Notes: generated from the letters alone by a model not told the origin. A DNA stretch of 64,000 nt from Pseudorhodoferax sp047601025 (GCF_047601025.1 NZ_JASGJZ010000001.1:1054001-1118000); one strand, 5' to 3'. Shown: positions 25,869 through 35,254, numbered from the stretch's first letter. Translations and numbers: made by a program.

Positions 25869-26483
25869 TCAATACCCGGCCAGCAGCGCCCGGTAGTCGC
25901 GCGCCGTGGCCGGCGAGGCCGCGTCCAGCGCCTGCTGCCAGGAGGTCTGGTGCCGCAGCACCAGCCGCGCGTCGGCCACGGCCCTGGAGCGGCAGAACCA
26001 GTGGCAGGTGTGCTGCATCAGCAGCAGCTCGGCCATCATCTGGCGCGCCTGCGCCTTCCCGGACAGGCCGCGCGCGTTGGCCGCGACCTCGGCGATGCCG
26101 CGCGCGTGGATCGCGAAGGCCTCGCGCACGTCGAACAGCCGGCGGCGCGGCAGCAGCTGCTGCGCCCAGGGCATCCACAGCGGCAGCTTGCTGACCTGGG
26201 CCTGCGGCGCCGCGATCTTGGCCACGTCGGCGGCGAAGCGCTCGAACTGCGCGGCCAGCGCCTGCTCGGTGCTGGCCAGCATGCCGCGGATCTGCGCCGC
26301 GCGCCCGGCCTCGGCCTCGCCCAGCCAGCGCAGGTAGCCGTCGATCAGCGTCTCCATCTGCTGCTCGATCTGGTAGGGCTGCAGGCAGCGGCCGAGCAGC
26401 TGCACGCGCTGCTGCTGCTCGCGCTTCTTCTGCACCTGGGCGGCCACGGCCAGCAGCGCCAGCACCAGCAGGGCTTCGGTCAT
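25869..26483 (-). CDS. Hypothetical membrane-anchored helical protein
   Basis: No family recognised. The 204-residue product has one N-terminal hydrophobic helix (LLVLALLAVAAQV), then a basic and Gln-rich coiled-coil-like stretch (KKREQQQRVQLLG). A mainly helical domain follows, with LFDVREAFAIHARGIAEVAANARG and HTCHWFCRSRAVADARL. It could be a signal-anchor protein with a cytoplasmic domain. It follows the YgjP-like peptidase on the same strand after 22 bases and probably belongs to the same transcript. Confidence 0.6.
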   Translation of the reverse strand: MTEALLVLALLAVAAQVQKKREQQQRVQLLGRCLQPYQIEQQMETLIDGYLRWLGEAEAGRAAQIRGMLASTEQALAAQFERFAADVAKIAAPQAQVSKLPLWMPWAQQLLPRRRLFDVREAFAIHARGIAEVAANARGLSGKAQARQMMAELLLMQHTCHWFCRSRAVADARLVLRHQTSWQQALDAASPATARDYRALLAGY

Positions 26484-26505
26484 GCGCGCGCACTCCTCGG
26501 TGACA

Positions 26506-27345
26506 TCAGGACCATGGCGGAATCGTCTCCTCCTTGAGCTGGCCGCGCAGCGCGGCGTAGTCGGGCACGATGGCGCCCACCGTGTCCCAGAAGCGCGGGC
26601 TGTGGTCCATCACGCGCAGGTGGCTCAGCTCGTGCACGACCACGTAGTCGATGATGGGCAGGCGCAGGTGGATCAGCCGCCAGTTCAGCCGGATCGCGCC
26701 GCTGGCGCTGGCGCTGCCCCAGCGCGTGCCGGCGCTGGACAGGGACAGCCGCGTCCACTGCACCCCCAGCTGCGGCGCGTAGTGCGCCAGGCGCTCGGCG
26801 AAGAGGCGCTTGGCCTGGCGCATCAGCCAGGCCTGCACCGCGTCGCGGATCTGCTCGGGCGCGGCGCCGCGCGGCAGCGCCAGGCGCAGCACGCCGCGCC
26901 CCTCGTCCAGCGCGGCGCCGCCGGGACCGACGCCGTGGCGCGGCTCCAGTTCGAGCCGGACCGGCCGGCCCAGGAACGGCAGTTCGGCGCCGTCCCGCCA
27001 ATCGATGCGCGCGGCCGCCTGGCGCTGCTGGCGCTCCTGCGCCTGGGCGAGCTTCTTCAGGATCCAGCCGCCCTTCTCGCGCACGGCGGCGTCCACGTCG
27101 GCCAGCGCGACCCAGCGCGGCGCGCTGACGACCAGGCCCTCGGGGCCGACGACGAAGCCGATGGTGCGGCGCGGCGCGCGCTTGAACGCGTAGGCGACCA
27201 CGGCGCCGTCCAGCCGCGCCTGCCGGTTCGCGCGCGGATGCGCGAAGCGCACCGGCGCCAGCGTCCCGGCGGCCGGCGCCGCGTCCGGCGCCGAGGTCGC
27301 CGGCGGCCCGAGGAAGTCGAGGGCCAGCTGGACCAGCGGCCTCAC
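26506..27345 (-). CDS. YgjP-like (DUF45/M48-type) metallopeptidase
   Basis: A 279-residue protein with the YgjP/WSS-like metallopeptidase domain. The zinc site is VVHELSHLRVMDHSPRFWD (HExxH plus a third His), preceded by the family segment GTRWGSASASGAIRLNWRL. The N-terminal 45 residues are Pro/Ala-rich and poorly conserved. Function is unknown in detail. The GTG at 27345 overlaps the acyltransferase stop (GTGA), giving translational coupling with plsC; no in-frame ATG exists upstream of the domain. Confidence 0.85.
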   Translation of the reverse strand: MRPLVQLALDFLGPPATSAPDAAPAAGTLAPVRFAHPRANRQARLDGAVVAYAFKRAPRRTIGFVVGPEGLVVSAPRWVALADVDAAVREKGGWILKKLAQAQERQQRQAAARIDWRDGAELPFLGRPVRLELEPRHGVGPGGAALDEGRGVLRLALPRGAAPEQIRDAVQAWLMRQAKRLFAERLAHYAPQLGVQWTRLSLSSAGTRWGSASASGAIRLNWRLIHLRLPIIDYVVVHELSHLRVMDHSPRFWDTVGAIVPDYAALRGQLKEETIPPWS

Positions 27346-28118
27346 CGCGCCCCCGGGTAGGCCTCGGGGTCGAGCCGGCGCATCTCGGCCTCGATCCAGG
27401 CCTGCACCTCGCGCATCAGCTCGTCGGCCTGCCGGCCGGCGGTCGGGATCGGCCGGCCGATCGAGATGTCGACGACGCCGGGCCGCTTGACGAAGGCCTT
27501 GCGCGGCCAGCACTTGGCCGAGGTCACGGCGATCGGCACCACCGGCGCGCCGCAGGCGATGGCCAGCCGCGTGCCGCCGGACTTGTACTGCCCCACGCCG
27601 CCGCGCGGAATGCGCGTGCCCTCGGGGAACATGATGACCCAGTTGCCCTGCTGCAGCAGCCGGCGGCCCTGCTGCACGACCTTGGCGAAGGCGCGCGCGC
27701 CGCGCGAGCGGTCGATGTGGATCATGTCCATGCGCGCCATGGACCAGCCGAAGAACGGGATGTAGAGCAGCTCGCGCTTGAACACGTAGGCCAGCGGGTG
27801 CGGCATGATGGCCGGCATCACCAGCGTCTCCCAGGTGGACTGGTGCTTGACCAGCAGCACGGCCGGGTCGGTGACGCCCCGGGGCAGGTTCTCCATGCCG
27901 GTCACGCGGTTGCGGATGCCCAGGATGAAGCGCCCCCCGGCCACGGCCACCTTGAGCCAGGTGGCGCAGATCCAGTACATGCGCGTGCGGCTGACGAACA
28001 GCGAGGCGAGGATCGCGAACGTGGCCCAGGGCACGATGGTCACCACCATCCACAGCAGGTGCAGCACCGAGCGCACGAAGGCCAGCAGCCAGGCGCCGGC
28101 GGACAGGCCGGACCTCAT
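27342..28118 (-). CDS. plsC: 1-acyl-sn-glycerol-3-phosphate acyltransferase
   Basis: Transfers an acyl chain to lysophosphatidic acid in phospholipid synthesis; inner-membrane associated, 258 residues. Motif I is KHQSTWETLVMP, in which Glu replaces the usual Asp of HX4D; I believe this form is common in betaproteobacterial PlsC. Motif II lies around MDMIHIDRSRGARAF, motif III is MFPEGTRIPRGG, and motif IV is VVPIAVTS. One or two hydrophobic N-terminal helices precede. The ATG at 28118 overlaps the gmhB stop (ATGA). Confidence 0.9.
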   Translation of the reverse strand: MRSGLSAGAWLLAFVRSVLHLLWMVVTIVPWATFAILASLFVSRTRMYWICATWLKVAVAGGRFILGIRNRVTGMENLPRGVTDPAVLLVKHQSTWETLVMPAIMPHPLAYVFKRELLYIPFFGWSMARMDMIHIDRSRGARAFAKVVQQGRRLLQQGNWVIMFPEGTRIPRGGVGQYKSGGTRLAIACGAPVVPIAVTSAKCWPRKAFVKRPGVVDISIGRPIPTAGRQADELMREVQAWIEAEMRRLDPEAYPGAR

Positions 28119-28690
28119 GGCGCGATCGTCTGGCGCGCCAGCATCTCGCGCGCGATCAGGAATTCGGCGAAGGCCATCAGGTCCAGGTGGACCACGGTGT
28201 CGGGCGGGCAGCCGGGTGGCGTGCCCTCCTCGCGCCAGGCGCCGGCCTTGCCGGTCAGCACCAGGTGCGGCTCGCAGCCGGCGGCGGCGCCGGCCTGCAG
28301 GTCGCGCGCGCTGTCGCCCACGGTGGGCACGCCGCGCAGGTCCACGCCCAGGCGCTCGCCGATCTGCTCGAACAGGCCGGACCGGGGCTTGCGGCAGGCA
28401 CAGCCGTCGTCGGGCGTGTGCGGGCAGTAGAACACCGCGTCCAGCCGCCCGCCCAGGGCCGCCAGCGCCTTGTGCATCTTGGCGTGGATGGCGTTCAGCG
28501 AGACCACGTCGAACAGCCCGCGCCCCAGGCCCGACTGGTTGGTGGCGATGACCACGTGCCAGCCGTTGTGGTTCAGCTTGGCGATCGCCTCCAGCGCGCC
28601 CGGCAGCGGCACCCATTCCTCGGGCGACTTGACGAACTCCTCGCTGTCGGCATTGATGGTGCCGTCGCGGTCCATGATCACCAGCTTCAT
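28115..28690 (-). CDS. gmhB: D-glycero-beta-D-manno-heptose 1,7-bisphosphate 7-phosphatase
   Basis: A HAD phosphatase of the GmhB/histidinol-phosphatase branch making the ADP-heptose precursor for lipopolysaccharide core. 191 residues. Motif I is VIMDRDGTIN (nucleophile Asp7, acid Asp9), motif II is ATNQSGLGRGLF, the zinc loop is CPHTPDDGCACRKPRSG, and motif IV is VGDSARDLQAG. I use the ATG at 28690 (MKLVIMDRDG), which matches family starts. An ATG at 28708 overlaps the glyS stop (TGATG) and would add six residues; coupling would favour it, so the start is uncertain by 18 bases. Confidence 0.92.
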   Translation of the reverse strand: MKLVIMDRDGTINADSEEFVKSPEEWVPLPGALEAIAKLNHNGWHVVIATNQSGLGRGLFDVVSLNAIHAKMHKALAALGGRLDAVFYCPHTPDDGCACRKPRSGLFEQIGERLGVDLRGVPTVGDSARDLQAGAAAGCEPHLVLTGKAGAWREEGTPPGCPPDTVVHLDLMAFAEFLIAREMLARQTIAP

Positions 28691-28707
28691 GGCCGGCTTG
28701 CCGCCCA

Positions 28708-30834
28708 TCACGCCGCCAGACGCGCCAGGTCGGCCACGCGGTTCATCGCGCCGTGCAGCGACTTCAGCAGGCCCAGCCGGTTCAGCCGCACGTCGGCCTG
28801 CTCGGCGTTGACCATCACGCCGTCGAAGAAGGCGTCGACCGGCTCGCGCAGCACGGCCAGCGCACGCAGCGCGCCGGTGTAGTCGCCGGCCTCGAACAGC
28901 GCGTCGGACTGCGGCACCACCTGCGCCATCGCGGCGTGCAGCGCGCGCTCGGCCGGCTCGGCCAGCAGCACCGCGCTGACGTGGGCGTCGGCCTCGGGCG
29001 CCTTCTTCAGGATGTTGGCGATGCGCTTGTTGGCGGCGGCGATGGCCGGCGCCTCGGCCAGCGCGGCGAACGCGCGGGCCGCCTCCAGCCGGCGCGGGAA
29101 CTCGCCCCAGGCCGGCCGCACGGCGATCACGGCGTCGACCTCCTGGGCGCTGTAGCCGCCCTCGCGCAGGTAGCCGGCCAGCCGCTCGTAGACGAACTGC
29201 AGCAGCTGCGCGTTGCTGGCGGCCGGGTCGGGCAGCAGGTCGCCGAAGACCTCGCCGGCGGCGGCCACGATCGCCGGCAGGTCCAGCGGCAGCGCGCGCT
29301 CGACCAGCATGCGCAGCACGCCCAGCGCGTGGCGGCGCAGCGCGAACGGGTCCTTGTCGCCGGTCGGCAGGTTGCCGATGCCGAACATGCCGACCAGCGT
29401 CTCCAGCTTGTCGGCCAGCGCGACCACGACGCCGGCCTGGCCGCGCGGCAGCGCGTCGCCGGCGAAGCGCGGGCGGTAGTGGTCCTCGATGGCGTCGGCC
29501 ACGGCCTCGGGCAGGCCATCGTGGCGCGCGTAGTAGCGGCCCATGATGCCCTGCAGCTCGGGGAACTCGCCGACCATGTCGGTCAGCAGGTCGGCCTTGG
29601 CCAGCGTGGCGGCCACGTCGGCATCGTGCACCAGGGCTTCGTCGCCCAGGCGGCGCGCGATGTCGCGCGCGATCGCGCGCACGCGCTCCACGCGCTGGCC
29701 CTGCGTGCCGAGCTTGTTGTGGTAGACGACCTTGGCCAGGCCGTCCACGCGCGCGGCCAGCGTGCGCTTGCGGTCCTGGTCGTAGAAGAACTTGGCATCG
29801 GCCAGGCGCGGGCGCACCACGCGCTCGTTGCCGCCGACGACCGCGCCCGGGTCCTCGGGCCGGATGTTGCTGACGACCAGGAAGCGGTTGGTCAGCCGGC
29901 CCTCGGCGTCGAGCAGCGGGAAGTACTTCTGGTTGGCCTTCATGGTCAGGATCAGGCACTCCTGCGGCACGTCCAGGAACTGCTCCTCGAAGGCGCAGAC
30001 CAGCACGTTGGGCCGCTCGACCAGGGCCGTGACCTCGTCCAGCAGCGCCTCGTCCTCGATCGGGCGCACGCCGCCGCCGACCTGCGCGGCCGCGGCGGCG
30101 AGCTGGCGCTCGATCTCGGCGCGGCGCGCGTCGAAGCCGGCGATCACGGCGCCGTCGCGCGCCAGCGTCTCGGCGTAGGCGTCGGCATGGGCGATGACGA
30201 CCGGCGAGCGGGCCGCCTCGAAGCGGTGGCCGTGCGTGCTGTTGCCGGCCTGCAGGCCGAGCGCCTGCACCGGCACGACCGCCGCGCCGTGCAGCGCGAC
30301 GAGGCCGTGCGCCGGGCGCACGAAGCTCACGCTGGTCCAGCCCGGCAGCTCGCAGCCCGATTCGAGCTGGTAGCTCATCAGCTTGGGGATCGGCAGCCTG
30401 GCGATGGCTTCGAGCAGCGCCTTCTGCAGGCCCTCGGCCAGCGTCACGCCGGGCAGCACGCTGTGGAGGAACAGCGCCTCGGCCTTGCCGTCGACGCGGC
30501 GCACGAGCCCCGGCACGGCGCTGGCATCGGCGCCGAGCGCGGCCAGCCGCTTCAGCAGCGCCGGCGTGGGCTGCTCGTCGGCGTCCAGGCCGACCGAGAC
30601 CGGCATCAGCTTGGTGGACTGCGGCCGGTCGGCCGCCTGCGGCAGCACGCTGGTGACGTGCGCGGCCAGCCGGCGCGGCGAGGCGAACGGCGTCAGCACC
30701 GCATCGGCGCCGGCCAGGCCCTGGGCGCGCAGCTGCTCCAGCAGCTGCGTGCCGAAGGCATCGCCGAGCTTGCGCAGCGCCTTGGGCGGCAGTTCTTCGA
30801 CGAACAGTTCGACGAGCAGGTTTTGTGCGGGCAT
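28708..30834 (-). CDS. glyS: Glycyl-tRNA synthetase, beta subunit
   Basis: The beta subunit (708 residues) of the bacterial alpha2beta2 glycyl-tRNA synthetase, needed for tRNA binding and activity. The N-terminus NLLVELFVEELPPKALRKL is diagnostic, followed by TPFASPRRLAAHVTSV, EDPGAVVGGNERVVRPRL (in the HD-like region), KADLLTDMVGEFPELQGIMG, and a C-terminal anticodon-binding helical domain ending in VDAFFDGVMVN. Length is as expected. It follows glyQ by two bases, so the two subunits are co-translated. Confidence 0.97.
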   Translation of the reverse strand: MPAQNLLVELFVEELPPKALRKLGDAFGTQLLEQLRAQGLAGADAVLTPFASPRRLAAHVTSVLPQAADRPQSTKLMPVSVGLDADEQPTPALLKRLAALGADASAVPGLVRRVDGKAEALFLHSVLPGVTLAEGLQKALLEAIARLPIPKLMSYQLESGCELPGWTSVSFVRPAHGLVALHGAAVVPVQALGLQAGNSTHGHRFEAARSPVVIAHADAYAETLARDGAVIAGFDARRAEIERQLAAAAAQVGGGVRPIEDEALLDEVTALVERPNVLVCAFEEQFLDVPQECLILTMKANQKYFPLLDAEGRLTNRFLVVSNIRPEDPGAVVGGNERVVRPRLADAKFFYDQDRKRTLAARVDGLAKVVYHNKLGTQGQRVERVRAIARDIARRLGDEALVHDADVAATLAKADLLTDMVGEFPELQGIMGRYYARHDGLPEAVADAIEDHYRPRFAGDALPRGQAGVVVALADKLETLVGMFGIGNLPTGDKDPFALRRHALGVLRMLVERALPLDLPAIVAAAGEVFGDLLPDPAASNAQLLQFVYERLAGYLREGGYSAQEVDAVIAVRPAWGEFPRRLEAARAFAALAEAPAIAAANKRIANILKKAPEADAHVSAVLLAEPAERALHAAMAQVVPQSDALFEAGDYTGALRALAVLREPVDAFFDGVMVNAEQADVRLNRLGLLKSLHGAMNRVADLARLAA

Positions 30835-30836
30835 GG

Positions 30837-31751
30837 TCAGGCGGCCACCTTGTCTTTCTTCGGGATCTGCGCGACCCATTCGCGCGGCGCCATCGGGAAG
30901 CCCAGGCGCTCGCGGCTGTCCACGTAGCTCTGCGCCACGGCGCGCGCCAGGTTGCGGATGCGGCCGATGTAGGCGGCGCGCTCGGTCACGCTGATGGCGC
31001 CGCGCGCGTCCAGCAGGTTGAAGCTGTGGGCGGCCTTGAGCACCTGCTCGTAGGCCGGCAGCGCGAGCTGCTGCTCCATCAGGTGGCGGGCCTGCTTCTC
31101 GTGCGCGGCGAAGGCGGTGAACAGGAAGCCGGCGTCGGAATGCTCGAAGTTGTAGGCCGACTGCTCGACCTCGTTCTGCTTGTAGACGTCGCCGTAGCTG
31201 AGGCCCTCGGTCCACTGCAGGTTGTAGACGTTGTCCACGCCCTGCAGGTACATGGCCAGGCGCTCCAGGCCGTAGGTGATCTCGCCGGTGATGGGCCGGC
31301 AGTCGATGCCGCCGACCTGCTGGAAGTAGGTGAACTGCGTGACTTCCATGCCGTTCAGCCAGACCTCCCAGCCCAGGCCCCAGGCGCCCAGCGTGGGGTT
31401 CTCCCAGTCGTCCTCGACGAAGCGGATGTCGTTCTTCTTCAGGTCGAAGCCCAGGGCTTCGAGCGAGCCCAGGTACAGGTCCAGGATGTCGACCGGCGCG
31501 GGCTTGAGCACCACCTGGTACTGGTAGTAGTGCTGCAGGCGGTTGGGGTTGTCGCCGTAGCGGCCGTCCTTGGGGCGGCGGCTGGGCTGCACGTAGGCGG
31601 CCTTCCAGGGCTCGGGGCCCAGCGCGCGCAGGAAGGTGGCGGTGTGCGAGGTGCCGGCGCCGACCTCCATGTCGTAGGGCTGCAGCAGCGCGCAGCCCTG
31701 CCCGGCCCAGTACGCCTGCAGCTTGAGGATGATTTGTTGGAATGACAGCAT
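30837..31751 (-). CDS. glyQ: Glycyl-tRNA synthetase, alpha subunit
   Basis: The catalytic class II subunit (304 residues) that activates glycine. Characteristic segments: MLSFQQIILKLQAYWAGQGC at the start, QPYDMEVGAGTSHTATFLR, YVQPSRRPKDGRYGDNPNR (motif 2 region), FVEDDWENPTLGAWGLGWEV, and FTYFQQVGGIDC. It is complete and of normal length. The ATG at 31751 is 60-odd bases downstream of a TAGAAT hexamer lying at the end of lnt, so glyQS may have its own promoter inside the corC-lnt-glyQS block. Confidence 0.97.
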   Translation of the reverse strand: MLSFQQIILKLQAYWAGQGCALLQPYDMEVGAGTSHTATFLRALGPEPWKAAYVQPSRRPKDGRYGDNPNRLQHYYQYQVVLKPAPVDILDLYLGSLEALGFDLKKNDIRFVEDDWENPTLGAWGLGWEVWLNGMEVTQFTYFQQVGGIDCRPITGEITYGLERLAMYLQGVDNVYNLQWTEGLSYGDVYKQNEVEQSAYNFEHSDAGFLFTAFAAHEKQARHLMEQQLALPAYEQVLKAAHSFNLLDARGAISVTERAAYIGRIRNLARAVAQSYVDSRERLGFPMAPREWVAQIPKKDKVAA

Positions 31752-31822
31752 CGATGCGGGGCCGGGCCGCGCGGGCCGGCGGTGGGATTCAACGCTGCGC
31801 GCGGGGCGCGCGCAAACCGTGG

Positions 31823-31828
31823 ATTCTA
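31823..31828 (-). promoter_or_regulatory. Putative -10 element of glyQ
   Basis: TAGAAT followed by CC on the minus strand, overlapping the last codons of lnt and about 70 bases upstream of the glyQ start. No strong -35 is seen. No T-box-like leader is present. Confidence 0.4.
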
Positions 31829-33367
31829 CGGTCGCCGCCGGCGCCGCCAGGCCAGCGCCACCACGGCCAGCGCCGGCCCCCACAGCGGCGCCAGGCCCAG
31901 GCGGCCGGCCCACCAGGCGTAGGGCGTGATGCCGGTGTGGCCCTGCACCTCGCCGGTCAGCACGCCGCGCGTCAGGCGCGGCAGCGCGTGGGTGACCCGG
32001 CCCTGGGCATCGATGATGGCGGTGGCGCCGGTGTTGGTGGCGCGCAGCATCGGGCGGCGGAACTCCAGCGCGCGCATGCGCGAGATCGCCAGGTGCTGGT
32101 CGATCGCGATGCTGTCGCCGAACCAGGCGATGTTGCTCATGTTCACGAAGACCGTGGGCGCGCGCGCCGGGTCCACGAAGCGCGCCGCCAGTTCCTCGCC
32201 GAACAAGTCCTCATAGCAGATGTTCGGCGCCAGCCGCTGCGCGCCCAGCGCCAGCGAGGCCTGGCCGACGCCGCCGCGGCGGAAGTCCCCGAGCGGGATG
32301 TCCATCATCTCGGTGAACCAGCGGAACAGCGGCGGGACGAACTCGCCGAACGGCACCAGGTGGTGCTTGGCGTATTCGTAGTACGCGACGCGCCCGGGCA
32401 CCAGGCCGACCGCGGCATTGATGTAGCCGTGCGTCATGTCGCCCAGCGGCATGCCGACCAGCGCGGCCTGGCCGCCGGCGGCGAAGCGCGCCTGCAGCGC
32501 CTGCCAGTAGCCGATCGGCAGCTGCTCGGGTAGCAGCGGCAGCGCCGTCTCGGGCGCGACGACCAGCGGCGTGGCGGCCTGCTGCAGCTGCTGGCCGTAC
32601 CAGCGCAGCGACAGCTCGATGCCTTCGCCGGGCTCGAACTTCACGTCCTGCGGGATGTTCCCCTGCAGCAGGCTCACGCGCAGCGGCTCGGCGATGGCGT
32701 CGCGCGCCGGCGCGCGCCAGTGCAACAGCGCCGACAGCGCGGCCACGGCCAGCAGCGCGCCGGCGGCCCGGGCGCCGCCGCGCGCCGGCACCGCGGCCGT
32801 GCACGACGCGGCCAGTGCCGCGGCGAACGCCGCCAGCGCGCCGATGCCGTACACGCCGACCCAGGGCGCGAACGCGGCCAGCGGCCCGTCCACGTGCGCA
32901 TAGCCCGCCGCGCCCCACGGAAAGCCGGTGAACCACAGGCCGCGGCCGAGCTCGGCCAGCGTCCAGGCGGCGGCCCACAGCAGCGCGCGGCCGAGCGTGT
33001 GCCGCGGGTCGCAGGCCCGCACCACCGCCGCCGCGGCGGCGTAGTACAGCGCCAGCAGCGCCGCCAGCACCGCCACGGCCAGCAGCGCCAGCGCCGCCGG
33101 CAGGCCGCCGTAGACGTGCATGGAGATGAACAGCCACCAGACGACGCCGGCCAGCCAGGCGCAGGCGAACAGGAAGCCGCGCAGCGCGGCGGCCCTTACG
33201 CCGGGCGCGCCGTCGACCAGGCGCACCAGCACCGCCAGCGCGGCCAGCTGCAGCCACCACTGGGGCTGGCCGTTCCAGGGAGCGGCGATCGACAGCGCAT
33301 GGGCCAGGCCGGCCGCAGGCGCGACCGCCGCCGCCAGCCAGGCGCCGGCCGGGAAGCGCCGGGTCAT
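31826..33367 (-). CDS. lnt: Apolipoprotein N-acyltransferase
   Basis: Inner-membrane enzyme (513 residues) that adds the third acyl chain to the N-terminal cysteine of lipoproteins. About seven hydrophobic helices precede the periplasmic nitrilase-fold domain. Catalytic Glu is in VVAPETALPLLPE, the Lys in YEYAKHHLVPFGEFVP, and the nucleophilic Cys in LAPNICYEDLFGEELA. A last membrane helix closes the protein. The ATG at 33367 overlaps the corC stop (ATGA). Lipoprotein substrates encoded in this window include the YfhG-like and NUP-like proteins. Confidence 0.95.
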   Translation of the reverse strand: MTRRFPAGAWLAAAVAPAAGLAHALSIAAPWNGQPQWWLQLAALAVLVRLVDGAPGVRAAALRGFLFACAWLAGVVWWLFISMHVYGGLPAALALLAVAVLAALLALYYAAAAAVVRACDPRHTLGRALLWAAAWTLAELGRGLWFTGFPWGAAGYAHVDGPLAAFAPWVGVYGIGALAAFAAALAASCTAAVPARGGARAAGALLAVAALSALLHWRAPARDAIAEPLRVSLLQGNIPQDVKFEPGEGIELSLRWYGQQLQQAATPLVVAPETALPLLPEQLPIGYWQALQARFAAGGQAALVGMPLGDMTHGYINAAVGLVPGRVAYYEYAKHHLVPFGEFVPPLFRWFTEMMDIPLGDFRRGGVGQASLALGAQRLAPNICYEDLFGEELAARFVDPARAPTVFVNMSNIAWFGDSIAIDQHLAISRMRALEFRRPMLRATNTGATAIIDAQGRVTHALPRLTRGVLTGEVQGHTGITPYAWWAGRLGLAPLWGPALAVVALAWRRRRRP

Positions 33368-34254
33368 CCGGCGCCGTCGCCGGTCCCGTCGACGGGCGCC
33401 ACCTTGAACCAGCGCACGGCGCCGCCCTTGGTGTGCAGCACCAGGAAGCGCAGGCCGGCCAGGTCGTGGCGCTCGCCGCGGCGCAGGCCGTGGCCGGCGT
33501 CGTGCGCGATCAGGCCGCCGATGGTGTCGAAGCGATCGTCGCCGGCGCCGTCCTGCAGCCGCACGCCGAAGGCCTCCTCCACGCGCTCGACCGGCGTGTC
33601 GCCGCTGACGCGGTAGGTGCGGTCGGCCAGGCCGAAGATGTCGCCATGGTCCTCGGCGATGTCGAACTCGTCCTCGATCTCGCCGACGATCTGCTCCAGC
33701 ACGTCCTCGATGGTGATCAGCCCGGCCACGCGGCCGAATTCGTCGATGACCACGGCCAGATGGTTGCGGTTGCCGCGGAACTCGCGCAGCAGGTCGTTCA
33801 GCCCCTTGTTCTCGGGCACGAACACCGCCGGGCGCAGCAGCGCGCGCAGGTTCAGCTCGGGAGCGCGCTGCAGCTTGAGCAGGTCCTTGGCCAGCAGGAT
33901 GCCGATGATGTTCTCGCGCTCGCCCTCGTAGACCGGAAAGCGCGAGTGGGCCGTGGCGATGACCTGGTGCAGGATGGCGTCGTAGGGCGCGTCGATGTCC
34001 AGGCAGTCCATGCGCGTGGCCGCCACCATCACGTCGCCGGCCGTCTGGTCGGCCATGCGGATCACGCCTTCGAGCATGACGCGCGACTCCGGGCCGATGA
34101 CGTCGTTTTCCTCGGCGTCGTTCAGCGTCTCGATCAGCTCGGCCCGCGAGTCGGGGCCCGGGTGGATGAATTCCGCCAGGCGCTGCAGGAAACTGCGCTT
34201 GTCTTCGCGCTCGGGGCTACCGGGCGCGGCGCGCCCGGGATGGGAGTCTGACAC
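33364..34254 (-). CDS. corC: CorC/YbeX-type CBS-domain transporter-associated protein
   Basis: A soluble HlyC/CorC family protein, 296 residues, linked to Mg2+/Co2+ homeostasis and ribosome-related functions. It holds a CBS pair (VMVAATRMDCLDIDAPYDAI, ILLAKDLL, then VIDEFGRVAGLITIEDVLEQIVGEIEDEFD) and a C-terminal CorC_HlyC domain (VEEAFGVRL...GGLI). I take the GTG at 34254, giving the usual VSDSHPGR start, instead of an ATG 13 codons upstream. A TATCCT hexamer lies about 45 bases before it. The GTG start is probable but not proven. It begins the corC-lnt-glyQ-glyS-gmhB-plsC-ygjP series. Confidence 0.9.
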   Translation of the reverse strand: MSDSHPGRAAPGSPEREDKRSFLQRLAEFIHPGPDSRAELIETLNDAEENDVIGPESRVMLEGVIRMADQTAGDVMVAATRMDCLDIDAPYDAILHQVIATAHSRFPVYEGERENIIGILLAKDLLKLQRAPELNLRALLRPAVFVPENKGLNDLLREFRGNRNHLAVVIDEFGRVAGLITIEDVLEQIVGEIEDEFDIAEDHGDIFGLADRTYRVSGDTPVERVEEAFGVRLQDGAGDDRFDTIGGLIAHDAGHGLRRGERHDLAGLRFLVLHTKGGAVRWFKVAPVDGTGDGAG

Positions 34255-34344
34255 TAAGGGCTGGCACGGCGTGCTGTGGTGGGGGAGCCGCAAGGATAGC
34301 GGATCGCCCCCGCGCGGCCCAGCGCGCGCCGGCCGGGCGCGGGC

Positions 34345-35064
34345 TCAGCGGCCGGACTTGGCGCGCGCCTCGCGCACGCCGGCGCGCACTTCCTGCAGCC
34401 CCGCGAGGAAGCCGCGGAATTGCTTGGCCTGGGCCTTCCAGTGGTAGTCCGTCAGCGCCACCTGCTGCTGCAGGAGCTCGCTGACGCGCGAGTCCAGCGT
34501 GGCCGCCGGCAGGCGCAGGTAGGCCTCGGACTCGGAGCCGTCGCGCTCGACCGTGGCGCCGGCGTTGCGGGCGATCTTCAGCATCGCGGTGTTCTCGCTG
34601 AGCGCGTGGATGAACAGCATCTGCACGCCTTCGTTGCGGGCATGCATCGCAGCGCGCTCGAACAGCCGGCCGCCGTAGCCGCGCCCCCGCGCGTGCTCGG
34701 ACACGGACACGCCGAACTCCGCGCAGGAGGCCAGCGACGGATCGACCGAGAACGCCAGGTGCGCCATCGCGATCAGGTCGAGCCGGCGGTTGTAGATGCC
34801 GAAGATCTCGTCGCGCCCGAAGTCCAGGCCGTCGGCGTAGCGGCGCACGTGCTCGTCGGCCGCGGCGTAGCCGAAGCGCAGGTAGCGGTCGTGCGGCGAC
34901 AGCGCCAGCAGGTGGCGCTTGATGCGCTCGCGGTGTTCGGGGCCCAGCGAACGGATCGGCACGATGACCGGGGTCGCGCGGCGCACGTCTGCCCCGGGGT
35001 GCATGCGGGCCTGCATGCTGCCGGCGGCCGCGGCCGGGATCGGGGAGGAGCTAAAATGCTGCAT
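34345..35064 (-). CDS. GNAT-family N-acetyltransferase
   Basis: A 239-residue protein with a GNAT fold. Acetyl-CoA binding motif A is SVSEHARGRGYGGRLFERAAMHARN (the RGxGxG/A loop), followed by FIHALSENTAMLKIARNAGA. The beta strand AEFGVSVSEH precedes it. The C-terminal 60 residues are helical (LLQQQVALTDYHWKAQAKQFRGFLAG). The substrate is unknown. The ATG at 35064 lies only a few bases downstream of a TATATT hexamer, so the transcript may have almost no leader, or translation may begin at Met17 or Met21 instead. Confidence 0.8.
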   Translation of the reverse strand: MQHFSSSPIPAAAAGSMQARMHPGADVRRATPVIVPIRSLGPEHRERIKRHLLALSPHDRYLRFGYAAADEHVRRYADGLDFGRDEIFGIYNRRLDLIAMAHLAFSVDPSLASCAEFGVSVSEHARGRGYGGRLFERAAMHARNEGVQMLFIHALSENTAMLKIARNAGATVERDGSESEAYLRLPAATLDSRVSELLQQQVALTDYHWKAQAKQFRGFLAGLQEVRAGVREARAKSGR

Positions 35065-35242
35065 TGCAACAATATACGCCCGGCATGTCCGGCGCGCTGA
35101 GAAAAGTCGACGTTTCTTGGACGAACTGCAGGGAATTTGCGGCGGCGCAACAAACGAAACAAACGCCGGAGCACCTGCAACCCGCCTGTAACGTGCCCTG
35201 CCCATACTCCGACCGCATCGCCGCGCCCCCTTGCCCAGGATC

Positions 35243-35248
35243 AGGAGG
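35243..35248 (+). promoter_or_regulatory. Consensus Shine-Dalgarno that selects a TTG start
   Basis: AGGAGG, a full anti-SD match, six bases before TTG at 35255. The first in-frame ATG (35276) is 27 bases away, too far to be served by it. Confidence 0.75.
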
Positions 35249-35254
35249 AAACCC